Notes under the pieces: generated by a model
Database searches by the model: none
The model's input: only the letters and a program-made list of their open reading frames with translations
Told to the model about the DNA's origin: nothing
Made by a program: the position numbers and the translations under genes
NCBI GenBank assembly: GCA_037968475.1
Contig: JBBKVO010000025.1
Coordinates: 1-64,000 of the forward strand
Origin: SB11 sp037968475
GTDB lineage: Bacteria > Bacteroidota > Bacteroidia > UBA8524
Direction of reading: 5' to 3'
Length of the DNA: 64,000 bases
In this document: positions 53,627 through 61,752 of the stretch, one piece after another
Numbering within the stretch: position 1 is the stretch's first letter
Layout: the number at the start of each line of letters is the position of its first letter

Positions 53627-54482
53627 ATGAAAAAAACACTACTTGTTTTGTGCTCTTTGTGTTTACCCCTTTTGATATTTTCACAATGGATAGGAACATC
53701 TCCTACCATTAATGGTACGTTGGGCATAAACGAATATGGCACGCATACCGACGGGCAAAACCAACAACTTAGCAATAGCCGCACGTGGTACATGACTTGG
53801 AACGATACCGCACTATTTGTTTTTGTTAGTGGTGCAGGTAGCGGCAACCGTGTACTAATCTATTTTGATGTTGACCCAATTACCCCAATCAATGGTGGTT
53901 CATCAACAAATGGAACACTTACTAGTGTAAGTTATAGCAATTTATAGCAATACTCAGCTAAGCCCACTACCTTTTCGTGCCGATGCTTTTGTGGCATTAG
54001 AAACAGGCTATAGACAACTGAACCAAGAAACGGCAGGCTCGTTTGGCGGAGGTATCAATGCTACCTCACGCACGGGTTGGTCTTTCTCTAATTCAGGCAG
54101 CGATTTTGAAGTAGTAATTCCTTGGTCTGATTTATATTAATTCCTATTGAAATTTACACATTAAAGAACTCCATACTCATTGTAATTGTGTATTTGCTCA
54201 AAACAGGTGTGTAATTATTTTTAAGACTTAATATAACAGGAGCGGGTCGCCCCTCTTCGTTTGCGTGGTGCGGCTATATTACCGATAATAATGGGGGAGG
54301 CAACTATTTTTCGCCTGCTCCGCCTGAAAATTCAGCCGGCATTTTGGGAACATCGGGTATACGATACCGTTAAACCCTTTTCGCGCAATAGCTACGTTTT
54401 CAATTCATCAAGTAATAACAACTCTTTCGGAGCAATCTCTGTATACGATTTTACAATGAAATCAAAAATATCTTTTCAATAA
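53627..54482 (+). pseudogene. Broken gene for a secreted CBM9-like beta protein
   Basis: The intact start encodes a signal peptide (MKKTLLVLCSL to FSQ) and a beta domain (INGTLGINEYGTHTDGQ, then TWYMTWNDTALFVFVSGAG). The frame breaks at 53932-53951, where TTATAGCAAT is tandemly duplicated; without one copy the reading continues as SYSN-TQLSPLPFRADAFVALETG up to IPWSDL. A second break is a 105-bp inverted-repeat insertion (54132-54236). The frame resumes as NITGAGRPSSFAWCGYITD to GTSGIRYR, then shifts once more (KPFSRNSYVFNSSS to DFTM). The original product was probably a secreted carbohydrate-binding protein; the starch operator upstream agrees. The C-terminal end, perhaps a sorting domain, is lost. 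Confidence 0.82.
54132..54236. mobile_element. 105-bp MITE-like inverted-repeat insertion
   Basis: The ends are TTATATTAA (54132-54140) and its exact reverse complement TTAATATAA (54228-54236). Pairing continues imperfectly to a TTACACA / TGTGTAA pair at 54154 and 54208, so each arm is 29 bp with about 22 matches. It interrupts the coding frame between IPWSDL and NITGAGRP. No target duplication is clear. Confidence 0.55.
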
Positions 54483-54710
54483 TTACCCCATTAACAACCC
54501 AAAAAGTTTCTCCATTCCCCTGTGATATGATGGCGTTGTTTCTTCTAAATACCTCAAATCTTTCTTCTTCAATATCAAAAAGGAATAGATTTACTTTTGG
54601 GTACTGACTATGCATTTTAAGCATCTGCTAAAATTGAGTTTCAACATACGCCCAAGTACAATAAAAAAGGAGAATGCCCTGCCCAATTTCAGAAATCAGA
54701 ATGTTAAAAG
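54451..54710 (-). pseudogene. Thioredoxin-like gene relic
   Basis: Read on the minus strand, a frame of about 85 codons runs from SINAFNILISEIGQGIL through LFYCTWAYVETQF, one in-frame TAG (at about 54628), then QMLKMHSQYPKVNLFLFDIE, RFEVFRRNN and FWVVNGVIIEKIF to a stop at 54451. The spacing of the aromatic-Cys strand, the acidic -FDIEEE- strand and the VVNGVIIEKI strand is that of a thioredoxin fold. The CxxC centre is lost (CTWA) and the 5' end is cut by the element at 54711. I infer a dead thioredoxin-like gene. Confidence 0.6.
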
Positions 54711-54927
54711 CATTAATACTAACGTGAGTTAGGAATAAGAGAAAGTTCAAACCCTTATAGATAGGGGTGCGTGGACTGTCATCCTGATCCCGAACACTTT
54801 CGGGACGAAGGGTGAATGCGCGTTTGGCCTACCCCGCTATGCTTCGAGAGCCTCAACATAACAACAGCTGCACTCCAACACATTCATTTTGAGTTAGTTT
54901 TATCCCGAACTCCCGTTAATACTAATG
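54711..54927. mobile_element. 217-bp element with imperfect terminal inverted repeats
   Basis: The left end CATTAATACTAACGTGAGTT (54711) matches the reverse complement of the right end CATTAGTATTAACGGGAGTT (54927 inwards) at 17 of 20 positions, with similarity continuing a few bases. The interior holds a GTCATCCTGATCCCGAA hairpin module and no coding frame. It looks like a non-autonomous element or an IS remnant, inserted next to the thioredoxin-like relic. Confidence 0.5.
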
Positions 54928-54974
54928 TTTTCGTTCGCTTCATTTTTCTCTGTTAAACTCATTTTATCAATTTA

Positions 54975-55021
54975 GTTTTCTAGATATGACAAACTTTAAA
55001 AGTTTGTCATATCTAGAAAAC
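54975..55021. repeat. 47-bp perfect inverted repeat
   Basis: Two perfect 23-bp arms, beginning GTTTTCTAGATATGACAAAC, flank a single central A. It abuts the stop codon of the rsmF-like gene (55023). It could fold as a very stable hairpin ending that transcript, although no T-run follows on the minus strand, or be a dispersed palindromic repeat. Confidence 0.85.
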
Positions 55022-55022
55022 G

Positions 55023-56393
55023 CTACATCAAACAAAAAAGCTCGTCTAGGTTGGGTTGCTTTAGTATGCGGCGCTCTTTGGGGAAATAGTTGTTGGTGCG
55101 ATTTCCTAAATTTTTAAGAAAGCCTAGTCCCTGCCCTTTGTGGGTGGCTATTTTCCAACCTGTAACTCCGCTTGGGTCTATTATGGGGTCTTTACGTAAA
55201 AATCGTAGGGCTTCGAGTGGGTCTAATTCCAATGCTTCAAACATCCCGCTTTTTAGGGCAATACTATGGGCAAGCCCTTGTGCGGGTATCAAGTCTTCTT
55301 TTATAAACGCGCCTGTTTCAGTGCCCACACTCACAATGCGTAGTTTTTCGGCCAAAATGTTTAGCGGCTCAAAGTGTTTGTAGGGCAAAACATACAGACT
55401 TTCTTGTTTTAGGTAGGCCACTAAATCATACTCAGGGTCGAAAAAAGGCAATAGTTGGTTTGAGGCCTTTTTCTCTTGATTGTACGCATTTCTTCTTGGT
55501 CGCATAGCGGTTGTGTCTTTTCCTTCTGTTTTTCTCAGTATGGCGCAATAAAAGCCCTCTGCTTTGGTTTTGTGAGGATAGAACCTGTATCCGAATTCGC
55601 TTTCTTCTATTCCGCTGTCTTGAGGCAGTGGGATTTTCACTTCTTCAAAACCAAAATTCTCTATTATCCAGCGCACATTGTCTTCGTTTTCTTGTGGTGC
55701 GTGGGTACAGGTGCTGTATAGCATATAGCCCCCCCTTTTTAATGTTTTTTGTGCTGAAACCAATATGCGTTGCTGGCGTTGACTGCATAGCTGTACATTA
55801 TTTGGGCTCCACTCTTTTATGGCGTTGGGGTCTTTGCGAAAAAGACCTTCACCACTGCACGGCGCATCAACAACCACTACATCAAAAAACCCTTCCAGTG
55901 CTTCAAAATCTTTAGGGTCGTTATGAGTTACAACGGCATTGGGATAGCCCCATTTTTCAATGTTTTCTTTTAATACACTAACGCGAGTTTTTATTACCTC
56001 GTTGGCTACTAAAAGGCTTTGCGGGCTAATGGAGCTAAGTAGCTGTGTGCTTTTTCCACCGGGGGCAGCACATAAATCTAATACTTTTAGGGCTTGATCT
56101 TTTATATCGAGGTGCTGCATAGCCCAGCCAATAAACATACTGCCTGCTTCTTGCACATAATATGCCCCAGCTTGAAAAAGAGGGTCGAAAGTGAAAATGG
56201 GGCGCGTGGGTAAATAATAGCCGTCGGCACACCACGCCACGCCCTCAAGCGGTAATGGGCTTGTGATTTTTTTAGGGTTTACCCGAACCGATATTGGCGG
56301 TGGCAAACTAATGGCATCGACATAGTTGCCATATTGGGCTTGCAACTGTTGTTGCATTCGTGTTGCAAACTCAACGGGCAGTTGTTTTATCAT
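55023..56393 (-). CDS. rsmF: RsmF/YebU-like RNA m5C methyltransferase
   Basis: The 456-residue NOL1/NOP2/Sun-family enzyme methylates cytosine-5 in rRNA (RsmF acts on 16S rRNA). An N-terminal RNA-binding part comes first (about 1-95, PPPISVRVNPKK), then the SAM domain with LDLCAAPGGKSTQLL near 105. The two catalytic cysteines are C179 in DAPCSGEGLFRKD and C229 in YSTCTHAPQENEDN. The C-terminal region from about 300 has LPFFDPEYDLVAYLK and LDPLEALRFLRKD, which suit the RsmF-type PUA-like extension. tRNA targets are possible for this family. The gene ends next to a 47-bp palindrome; the caspase-TPR gene upstream ends 9 bp before its start. Confidence 0.88.
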   Translation of the reverse strand: MIKQLPVEFATRMQQQLQAQYGNYVDAISLPPPISVRVNPKKITSPLPLEGVAWCADGYYLPTRPIFTFDPLFQAGAYYVQEAGSMFIGWAMQHLDIKDQALKVLDLCAAPGGKSTQLLSSISPQSLLVANEVIKTRVSVLKENIEKWGYPNAVVTHNDPKDFEALEGFFDVVVVDAPCSGEGLFRKDPNAIKEWSPNNVQLCSQRQQRILVSAQKTLKRGGYMLYSTCTHAPQENEDNVRWIIENFGFEEVKIPLPQDSGIEESEFGYRFYPHKTKAEGFYCAILRKTEGKDTTAMRPRRNAYNQEKKASNQLLPFFDPEYDLVAYLKQESLYVLPYKHFEPLNILAEKLRIVSVGTETGAFIKEDLIPAQGLAHSIALKSGMFEALELDPLEALRFLRKDPIIDPSGVTGWKIATHKGQGLGFLKNLGNRTNNYFPKERRILKQPNLDELFCLM

Positions 56394-56402
56394 GCCGCTA
56401 AT

Positions 56403-59400
56403 TTACCGCCAATTGACGTCTTCTTCCGTATTAAGGTCTTTTTGTTTTTTGGTATACTTCTTCACCAGTTTTTTAAACCGTTTGTTTTCGTGTAAAAACT
56501 CAAAGCTGTAATTGCTTTCAACATAGTATGCAGTGTAGTTTCTTTCCAGTGCTTTTTCTATCCAATCCAGCGTTTGTTTAGCGTCGTACGCTTGTGCCTG
56601 TATTACGGCAATGTCAAAAGCCATTTCTCCCAAACCACTGTACTGTGGCGTTGCTTCTTGTACTCGGTTATATATTTTAATCACTATGGGCAAATAATTG
56701 GTGTCGCCATAGTCTTTTACTGTGTTTATGTATTGCTGCCCCAATATTCCACTTGGTTTGTTAATGGCGGCATTGCCCATTTTTTCCAAAGGGTCGGCAT
56801 AGTCTTGTGCCCATTGGTTTTTAACACAACTAAAATAGTTTAGGTATATCTCCTCGTCTCTATCAGGGTTTGCCTCTAGTGCCTTTTTATAAAATAGTTG
56901 CGCACTATCGTACTGCCAGTTTTCTAAATACATTTCGGCCAATAACAGTAATGCATCATCATCTGTTTCGTACAATTGCAACAACTCTAATTTGCGTTCT
57001 TCTTCCCGTTTTTCCCTATACAGCCTATCGATATTTTCTTGCGCTGTTTCTATTTTGTAGCTTAAGTAGTTTATGCTTGCGTTTACTTTTTTGGCTTGGG
57101 TATAATATTTAAGCGCGCTGTCCCACTGGCGATGGTCGAAGTAAATAGCGCCTATATTGTACCATGTGTAATAATAGCTGCTGTCGATTTGTATGCCTTG
57201 ATGAAACGTTTTTAATGCTGTTGCGGTATCGTATCCATGCAAGTATATCAAGCCACATTCATTATAATAATCGCCATCAGGTTTAGAAAAGTTTAATATA
57301 CGTTTCAATGTTATTGTCGAAAGAGAAAGGTCAATATCAGCCTCTGCTTTTGCTTTTGAATAATAGTTAAATTTGGTTAGCGGCTGAAACTGTATTGCTT
57401 TTTCAAAATAATAAACGGCTTCTTTCCAAAATTTAAGCCTTGCGCCCAAATTGTATTGGCTACTGTTGCTTCTGTTGTAATTTATTTCGGCTAGGTTAAA
57501 GTACGCTGTTTGTTCTGTACTATCCACCGCTATGGCTTGTTTCAGTATTTTTTCGGCGGTAGTAAAACTGCCTTTATCCATGTGGTATTTACCAATATTG
57601 CGCAGGGTAAAGGCGTTGTTGCTATCAACAGCTATGGCTTTATTGTAGTAATACATAGCCGAATCGTACTCGCTTAGTTTTTCGTAATACGCGCCAATAT
57701 TGTTTATTATGTTGGTTTTTTCGGGTGCTAGTTGGTACGCTAGTTTGCTGTATTTTATAGCCTCGTAGGCGTTATCTCTTATTTCACCATAAAAATACCC
57801 CAGTTTAAAATACACTAAAGCTATTTGTTGTTTTTCAGCCAAGTTTAGTAATATTCTTTCTACACTATCGTATTCTCCTTGCTCGTAATACACTTCTGAT
57901 ATTCCTATGGTGGGCATACTCCAACGTGGCGCAATTGCTTGACTTTTGTGCAGGTATACCAACGCCTCTTCGTATTGGGTGAGGTTGTAATACAGTTTTC
58001 CTTTTAGATATAAAGGCAATGGGTTGGTGGGAAATAACGCAATGGCCGAATCCATTATTTTTATTCCTCTTTTCCAGTCGTCGGGTTGTGTTGAGGCATA
58101 TATACCCGCTACTTCCATACACTGACGAGTAAGTTTTACTATGGGCGAAAGAAGGTCGGTTTCTCCCATCAGGCTTCGGGCTTTGCGAAGCTTCTCTACC
58201 CCCTCATCATAAAACTGACGTTTTGTTTTGGCACTTGTGCCCCATTTATCGGTATAGCTATAAAAGGCATTTATGGTGTTTTGTGCATCGTTTAGCAGGG
58301 CGGCTTTTATATCTTCAGTAGCATCAAAAACGGCAGGGTCGGTTTTTTTAGCCCGTTTTTTAATGTCGCTATAATAGTCCCACGCCGATTGCCCTTCGGG
58401 AGTTATCAATTGTTGATTTTCTATTGCCGCATAAAACTTTTGATAATAATTGTTTAGCACTGTATCGCTGCCTTCGTAGCTTTTGTTAGTTGCTCTTTTT
58501 CCGTTTGATGCCAACCTAATTTCATGCTCGGCAGTTGCCATTTTAGAGATGGCCAGTTGTTTCACTTTTTCATCTACCAATACAAGGGTTATGTTTTGCT
58601 TTTCGGTACAGCAATATTGCGGACTCTGGCGGTAAGTTTTTCCCGTTACAGCTACTGTGTTTTCATCAGTAACAGTAGTGGCCTCTTCTACGCTGCGCTG
58701 TACATAATCAAACAACTCTCGCACGGTTACTTTCCCGTCTTGCGGACGGGTATCGGCCAAGCCGCGCAAACCGTTGGTAAAGAAAAACGAAAAGATGCCC
58801 CTTCCCTGCCCAAAGTTTTTACTTTCTTCTGATTTTTCATCGGCGGCACAGCTAATAAACTGTATCTCGCCGTTATTGCTTTCCATTATTTTATTGGTGT
58901 ACATTTTCGCTCCCTCACTGCTTCCCGCCAACTCGTTGGTGCGGCAAGCATCGGTAACTAAAATAACATTGGCGTGTTTTTCGGCTATAATCTTGCGAAT
59001 TTCGTCTTTAAGAAAATAAACGTGTATCACCCCGCCGTTGAAGGCGTACAAGCTGGGGTCTTCTATTTTTGGCAAATCTGAGGCTAAAAGAAACGCTTGT
59101 GCTTCGCCGTTGGCATCGCCATGCCCAGCAAAGTAGATGAAAAAGGTGCTGCCCTCTTCCATTCGGTTTTTCAGTTTCAAAAGCTCTTTGCCCACATTGG
59201 CCGAAGTGGCTTTTTTATTAATTAATAGCTTAATGTTGTTGGAGTCTACCCCTAAGTTGGATTCTTTTACTAAATAGTTGTAAAAATCAGAGGCGTCGTC
59301 ATCGGCGTAATTTAGGTCGGTAATGTTTTCGTAGTCTGATATACCAATTATCAGCGCATATATCTTCCCTTGCCCACTTATGGTTTTTGGAGGTTGTTTT

Positions 59401-59471
59401 ATCAATTCTATTTGAGCGTGCAGCGACACGAACACACAGAAGGAAAGGAATGTGAAGATATATTTTTTCAT
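56403..59471 (-). CDS. Exported caspase-family protease with TPR array
   Basis: The 1022-residue product has a signal peptide (MKKYIFTFLSF to HAQ), a caspase-fold C14 peptidase domain (about 33-290) and a TPR array (about 480-950). The catalytic dyad is intact: H117 in IYFAGHGDANG and C176 in LVTDACRTNE. Helical repeats such as YNLTQYEEALVYLHKSQAI, YEKLSEYDSAMYYYNKAIAV and YLENWQYDSAQLFYKKALEA mark the TPRs. The region between (about 290-480) is charged and helical. The ATG at 59471 gives the signal peptide; the upstream ATG at 59501 does not. It is the last gene of a cluster with FecR-like, CHASE2 and caspase genes, 14 bp after the FecR-like gene. Confidence 0.88.
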   Translation of the reverse strand: MKKYIFTFLSFCVFVSLHAQIELIKQPPKTISGQGKIYALIIGISDYENITDLNYADDDASDFYNYLVKESNLGVDSNNIKLLINKKATSANVGKELLKLKNRMEEGSTFFIYFAGHGDANGEAQAFLLASDLPKIEDPSLYAFNGGVIHVYFLKDEIRKIIAEKHANVILVTDACRTNELAGSSEGAKMYTNKIMESNNGEIQFISCAADEKSEESKNFGQGRGIFSFFFTNGLRGLADTRPQDGKVTVRELFDYVQRSVEEATTVTDENTVAVTGKTYRQSPQYCCTEKQNITLVLVDEKVKQLAISKMATAEHEIRLASNGKRATNKSYEGSDTVLNNYYQKFYAAIENQQLITPEGQSAWDYYSDIKKRAKKTDPAVFDATEDIKAALLNDAQNTINAFYSYTDKWGTSAKTKRQFYDEGVEKLRKARSLMGETDLLSPIVKLTRQCMEVAGIYASTQPDDWKRGIKIMDSAIALFPTNPLPLYLKGKLYYNLTQYEEALVYLHKSQAIAPRWSMPTIGISEVYYEQGEYDSVERILLNLAEKQQIALVYFKLGYFYGEIRDNAYEAIKYSKLAYQLAPEKTNIINNIGAYYEKLSEYDSAMYYYNKAIAVDSNNAFTLRNIGKYHMDKGSFTTAEKILKQAIAVDSTEQTAYFNLAEINYNRSNSSQYNLGARLKFWKEAVYYFEKAIQFQPLTKFNYYSKAKAEADIDLSLSTITLKRILNFSKPDGDYYNECGLIYLHGYDTATALKTFHQGIQIDSSYYYTWYNIGAIYFDHRQWDSALKYYTQAKKVNASINYLSYKIETAQENIDRLYREKREEERKLELLQLYETDDDALLLLAEMYLENWQYDSAQLFYKKALEANPDRDEEIYLNYFSCVKNQWAQDYADPLEKMGNAAINKPSGILGQQYINTVKDYGDTNYLPIVIKIYNRVQEATPQYSGLGEMAFDIAVIQAQAYDAKQTLDWIEKALERNYTAYYVESNYSFEFLHENKRFKKLVKKYTKKQKDLNTEEDVNWR

Positions 59472-59485
59472 GTCTGATTTTGTGA

Positions 59486-60427
59486 TTAAGAAACCCACCA
59501 TTGCTGCGCTTCCTCAAAACGACCCGCACGGGCAAGCCATCCACCATACAATACTTTGTATTCGCTGGCAAATGCTGAAAGCTCAAGGGCTTTGTAATAG
59601 TATTGGCCTGCTTGTTGCAGCAATCCTGCTTCTTCAAGCATACTGCCTGCTTTTATGGCATCGAGGGGGGTTTTTTCTGATTTTTCAAACTGGGTTTGTG
59701 CACTCACCAACAGTTGATTAAACTCTTCTTCTCTTATTATTTTGAATGTAAACCGCGCACAGTTAGACTTGCCTTTGGGATAGGCCACCCAATAAAATGT
59801 TTTGCCGGGACGAAACCAAAATGTTTGCGCCGAAAGAGTGAGGCTGTTGCCCACTACATCCAACTCAAGCAATTTTAGGTCTTCTAATTCATCTTGAAAA
59901 AACACTACGGTATAGGTGTTTTCTCCACTGTCTTTTTCCCAAGTAAGGGTAATATCAGGCGAAAACAATTTCTCGTCGTAGGCAGGGCTTAACATTAACG
60001 GGCGACTGCATCCGCTGCGATCAACGCCTCCTTTGGTTTGCATATACTCTCGGTGATAGCTTTCGGCGTTTTTGTGTTTTTTGTTAAACTCTTTCCATAT
60101 AAACTGAAGGTAGGCGGTGCTTTCGTCGGTAGGGGTTTTGCCAACTTCAAGTATCAGCTTATCTATTTTGTGATTGCCTTTTTCTGTTAGCTTTATGGTT
60201 TTGTAGTTTTTGTGCAGCAATACCAGCTCTGCTCCTTTTTCCAGCTTCACTGTGCCCCCTTTGTAAAAGGCGGTTTTGGTAGTAACTACCTCCCACGTTT
60301 TACTATCGACGGCTTTGTGCTCTACTTTTCCTTTTACAGAAAAGGCTACAAACTCATTATCGTCGCCGTTGGCTTGGACAACGAACGAGAACATTATGGC
60401 GCACATTAGAATGGCTATCTTTTTCAT
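59486..60427 (-). CDS. Exported protein with FecR-like, FnIII-like and TPR-like parts
   Basis: The 313-residue product starts MKKIAILMCAIM with a signal peptide ending near VVQA. The first domain (about 27-95) fits the FecR/LysM-like sensor pattern: SVKGKVEHKAVDSKTWEVV, then YKGGTVKLEKGAELVLLHK and IKLTEKGNHKI. A FnIII-like part follows (about 165-235, DITLTWEKDSGENTYTVVFF), and a TPR-like hairpin closes the protein (AGQYYYKALELSAF, GRFEEAQQWW). The start at 60427 is used because the open frame upstream runs through a repeat and into the CHASE2 gene. It lies between the CHASE2 and caspase-TPR genes and may link sensing to the protease. Confidence 0.78.
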   Translation of the reverse strand: MKKIAILMCAIMFSFVVQANGDDNEFVAFSVKGKVEHKAVDSKTWEVVTTKTAFYKGGTVKLEKGAELVLLHKNYKTIKLTEKGNHKIDKLILEVGKTPTDESTAYLQFIWKEFNKKHKNAESYHREYMQTKGGVDRSGCSRPLMLSPAYDEKLFSPDITLTWEKDSGENTYTVVFFQDELEDLKLLELDVVGNSLTLSAQTFWFRPGKTFYWVAYPKGKSNCARFTFKIIREEEFNQLLVSAQTQFEKSEKTPLDAIKAGSMLEEAGLLQQAGQYYYKALELSAFASEYKVLYGGWLARAGRFEEAQQWWVS

Positions 60428-60506
60428 GCTGTTTGGGTTTGTATTGTTGTTTATATCGTTAAGTATGTAAATGTTTGCCTGCCCTAGCCCCTCCTTATTC
60501 CTTTTG

Positions 60507-60550
60507 CTTTCGCGCGTAGTTCGACTTCGCTCACTATGACAAGCGCGCAA
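60507..60550. repeat. Degenerate CCTGAG-GTCGAAGG-type repeat, copy I
   Basis: Minus strand reads GTCATAGTGAGCGAAGTCGAA, here given as its core GAGCGAAGTCGAA, flanked by TTGCGCGC and CGCGCGAA arms. It lies in the 134-bp gap between the CHASE2 and FecR-like genes. Confidence 0.6.
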
Positions 60551-60561
60551 GGCGACGCTTT

Positions 60562-61749
60562 TTAATGGTGCCCGAAAACGGTTTTGTATCCGTATTTTTC
60601 GTGCAACCACGTAACAAATCCATCGTAAAAATAAATAACATCTACCGATAGTGCTATTGAACCTAGCAATGCGCCCATTTCTATTTTTAATCCAAATGAA
60701 GAAAGGAACATGAACGAAGCGTATATCATTAGCACAAAGGTGAGCAGTTGTATTATTTTGGTTACTAAATGGTAAAATTTGTGGTGATTGACATAGTATT
60801 TTATAAAAAAGAAAATATGCACAAAACACACTACAAAGGCTATTAGCATTGATAGCCAAGTGGGCAGTTTGTTTATATATTTACCCTCAAGTGCCGAGCT
60901 GATAATATTGGCGTGAATTACTACCCCGTACATATCAGGAAATGCTTTGCCGCTAAACTTTTCGTTCATGGGGGTGAAGCGGTTTTCTTCCAACACTTTG
61001 GTTTCTACATCGGGGCCTAAAAAGCCCATTAATACTATTTTGTTTTTTAGTACAGATAAGTCAAACGTTTCATCGTTTAGCTGGTGCGCATCTATTACTA
61101 CATATTGGTCTTGGCGACGGCTGTAATTAATAATTTCAATTTCTTTGTGCCTGTTTTGTAGTGTTTTATATGCGGCAGGGTTGTATTGCTGCACTATGGC
61201 GGCGGCAAAGCTGTTTTCTTCACCCTTTGACAATTTATAAAAGGGTTTAAAGTAGCGCACAGGGTAGTGCTCGTCTTTACCAATAAAGTTTATATAGCCC
61301 CATTTTTTGTTTTTGAATTTAAGTGCTGTTGTGTCTGCCTCGTTAAAGTCGTGCCCCTCACCTTCTCCTGCCAACATTTCTGCCATTACGAGGTTGGGCG
61401 TGCTGTTGATTTCAGCTTCCAGTACCGAATCGATAATAGCATCTTTATGACTGCGAAAAAGCACGTCAAAAGCAATAACAGCAGGTTGATGTTTTTTTAT
61501 GGTTTGTAGTTGTTGTGCCAACTGCAAACGGTTGTTATAGCCAATATTTACTATAACTATATTGGTATCTATGGGCGACTCTTGTTTAATTTTTGAGAAG
61601 TATATATCGCTAAAATCAAAGTCTTTTAGCCCGTGTTTTATAGGGTCTAAAATTTTAAGGTTAAACGGTATGTAGGCAAAAAGAGCCATCACCACAAACA
61701 CTGCGATGGTAGCTCCAATACTGTCTTTAACTAAATGTTTACGCTGCAT
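60562..61749 (-). CDS. CHASE2-domain membrane sensor without output domain
   Basis: The 395-residue protein has one N-terminal membrane segment (about 13-30), an extracytoplasmic CHASE2 domain (about 35-295) with VIVNIGYNNRLQLAQQL, QPAVIAFDVLFRS, KNKIVLMGFLGPDVET and YGVVIHANIISSAL, and three further segments (about 300-380). CHASE2 domains normally sit in adenylate cyclases, kinases or phosphatases. Here only a short tail (HEKYGYKTVFGHH) follows the last segment, so signalling must pass to a partner. It starts 3 bp after the caspase gene upstream and precedes the FecR-like gene, which suggests one sensory complex. Confidence 0.87.
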   Translation of the reverse strand: MQRKHLVKDSIGATIAVFVVMALFAYIPFNLKILDPIKHGLKDFDFSDIYFSKIKQESPIDTNIVIVNIGYNNRLQLAQQLQTIKKHQPAVIAFDVLFRSHKDAIIDSVLEAEINSTPNLVMAEMLAGEGEGHDFNEADTTALKFKNKKWGYINFIGKDEHYPVRYFKPFYKLSKGEENSFAAAIVQQYNPAAYKTLQNRHKEIEIINYSRRQDQYVVIDAHQLNDETFDLSVLKNKIVLMGFLGPDVETKVLEENRFTPMNEKFSGKAFPDMYGVVIHANIISSALEGKYINKLPTWLSMLIAFVVCFVHIFFFIKYYVNHHKFYHLVTKIIQLLTFVLMIYASFMFLSSFGLKIEMGALLGSIALSVDVIYFYDGFVTWLHEKYGYKTVFGHH

Positions 61750-61752
61750 TGT

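Noticed and set aside
54261..54482. 73-codon plus-strand frame as a separate gene
   Set aside because: Only its second half matches the CBM9-like reading after a frameshift; the first half is an out-of-frame shadow of the same relic.
60428..60859. N-terminal extension of the FecR-like open frame
   Set aside because: It crosses a repeat and overlaps the CHASE2 gene; the signal peptide starts at 60427.
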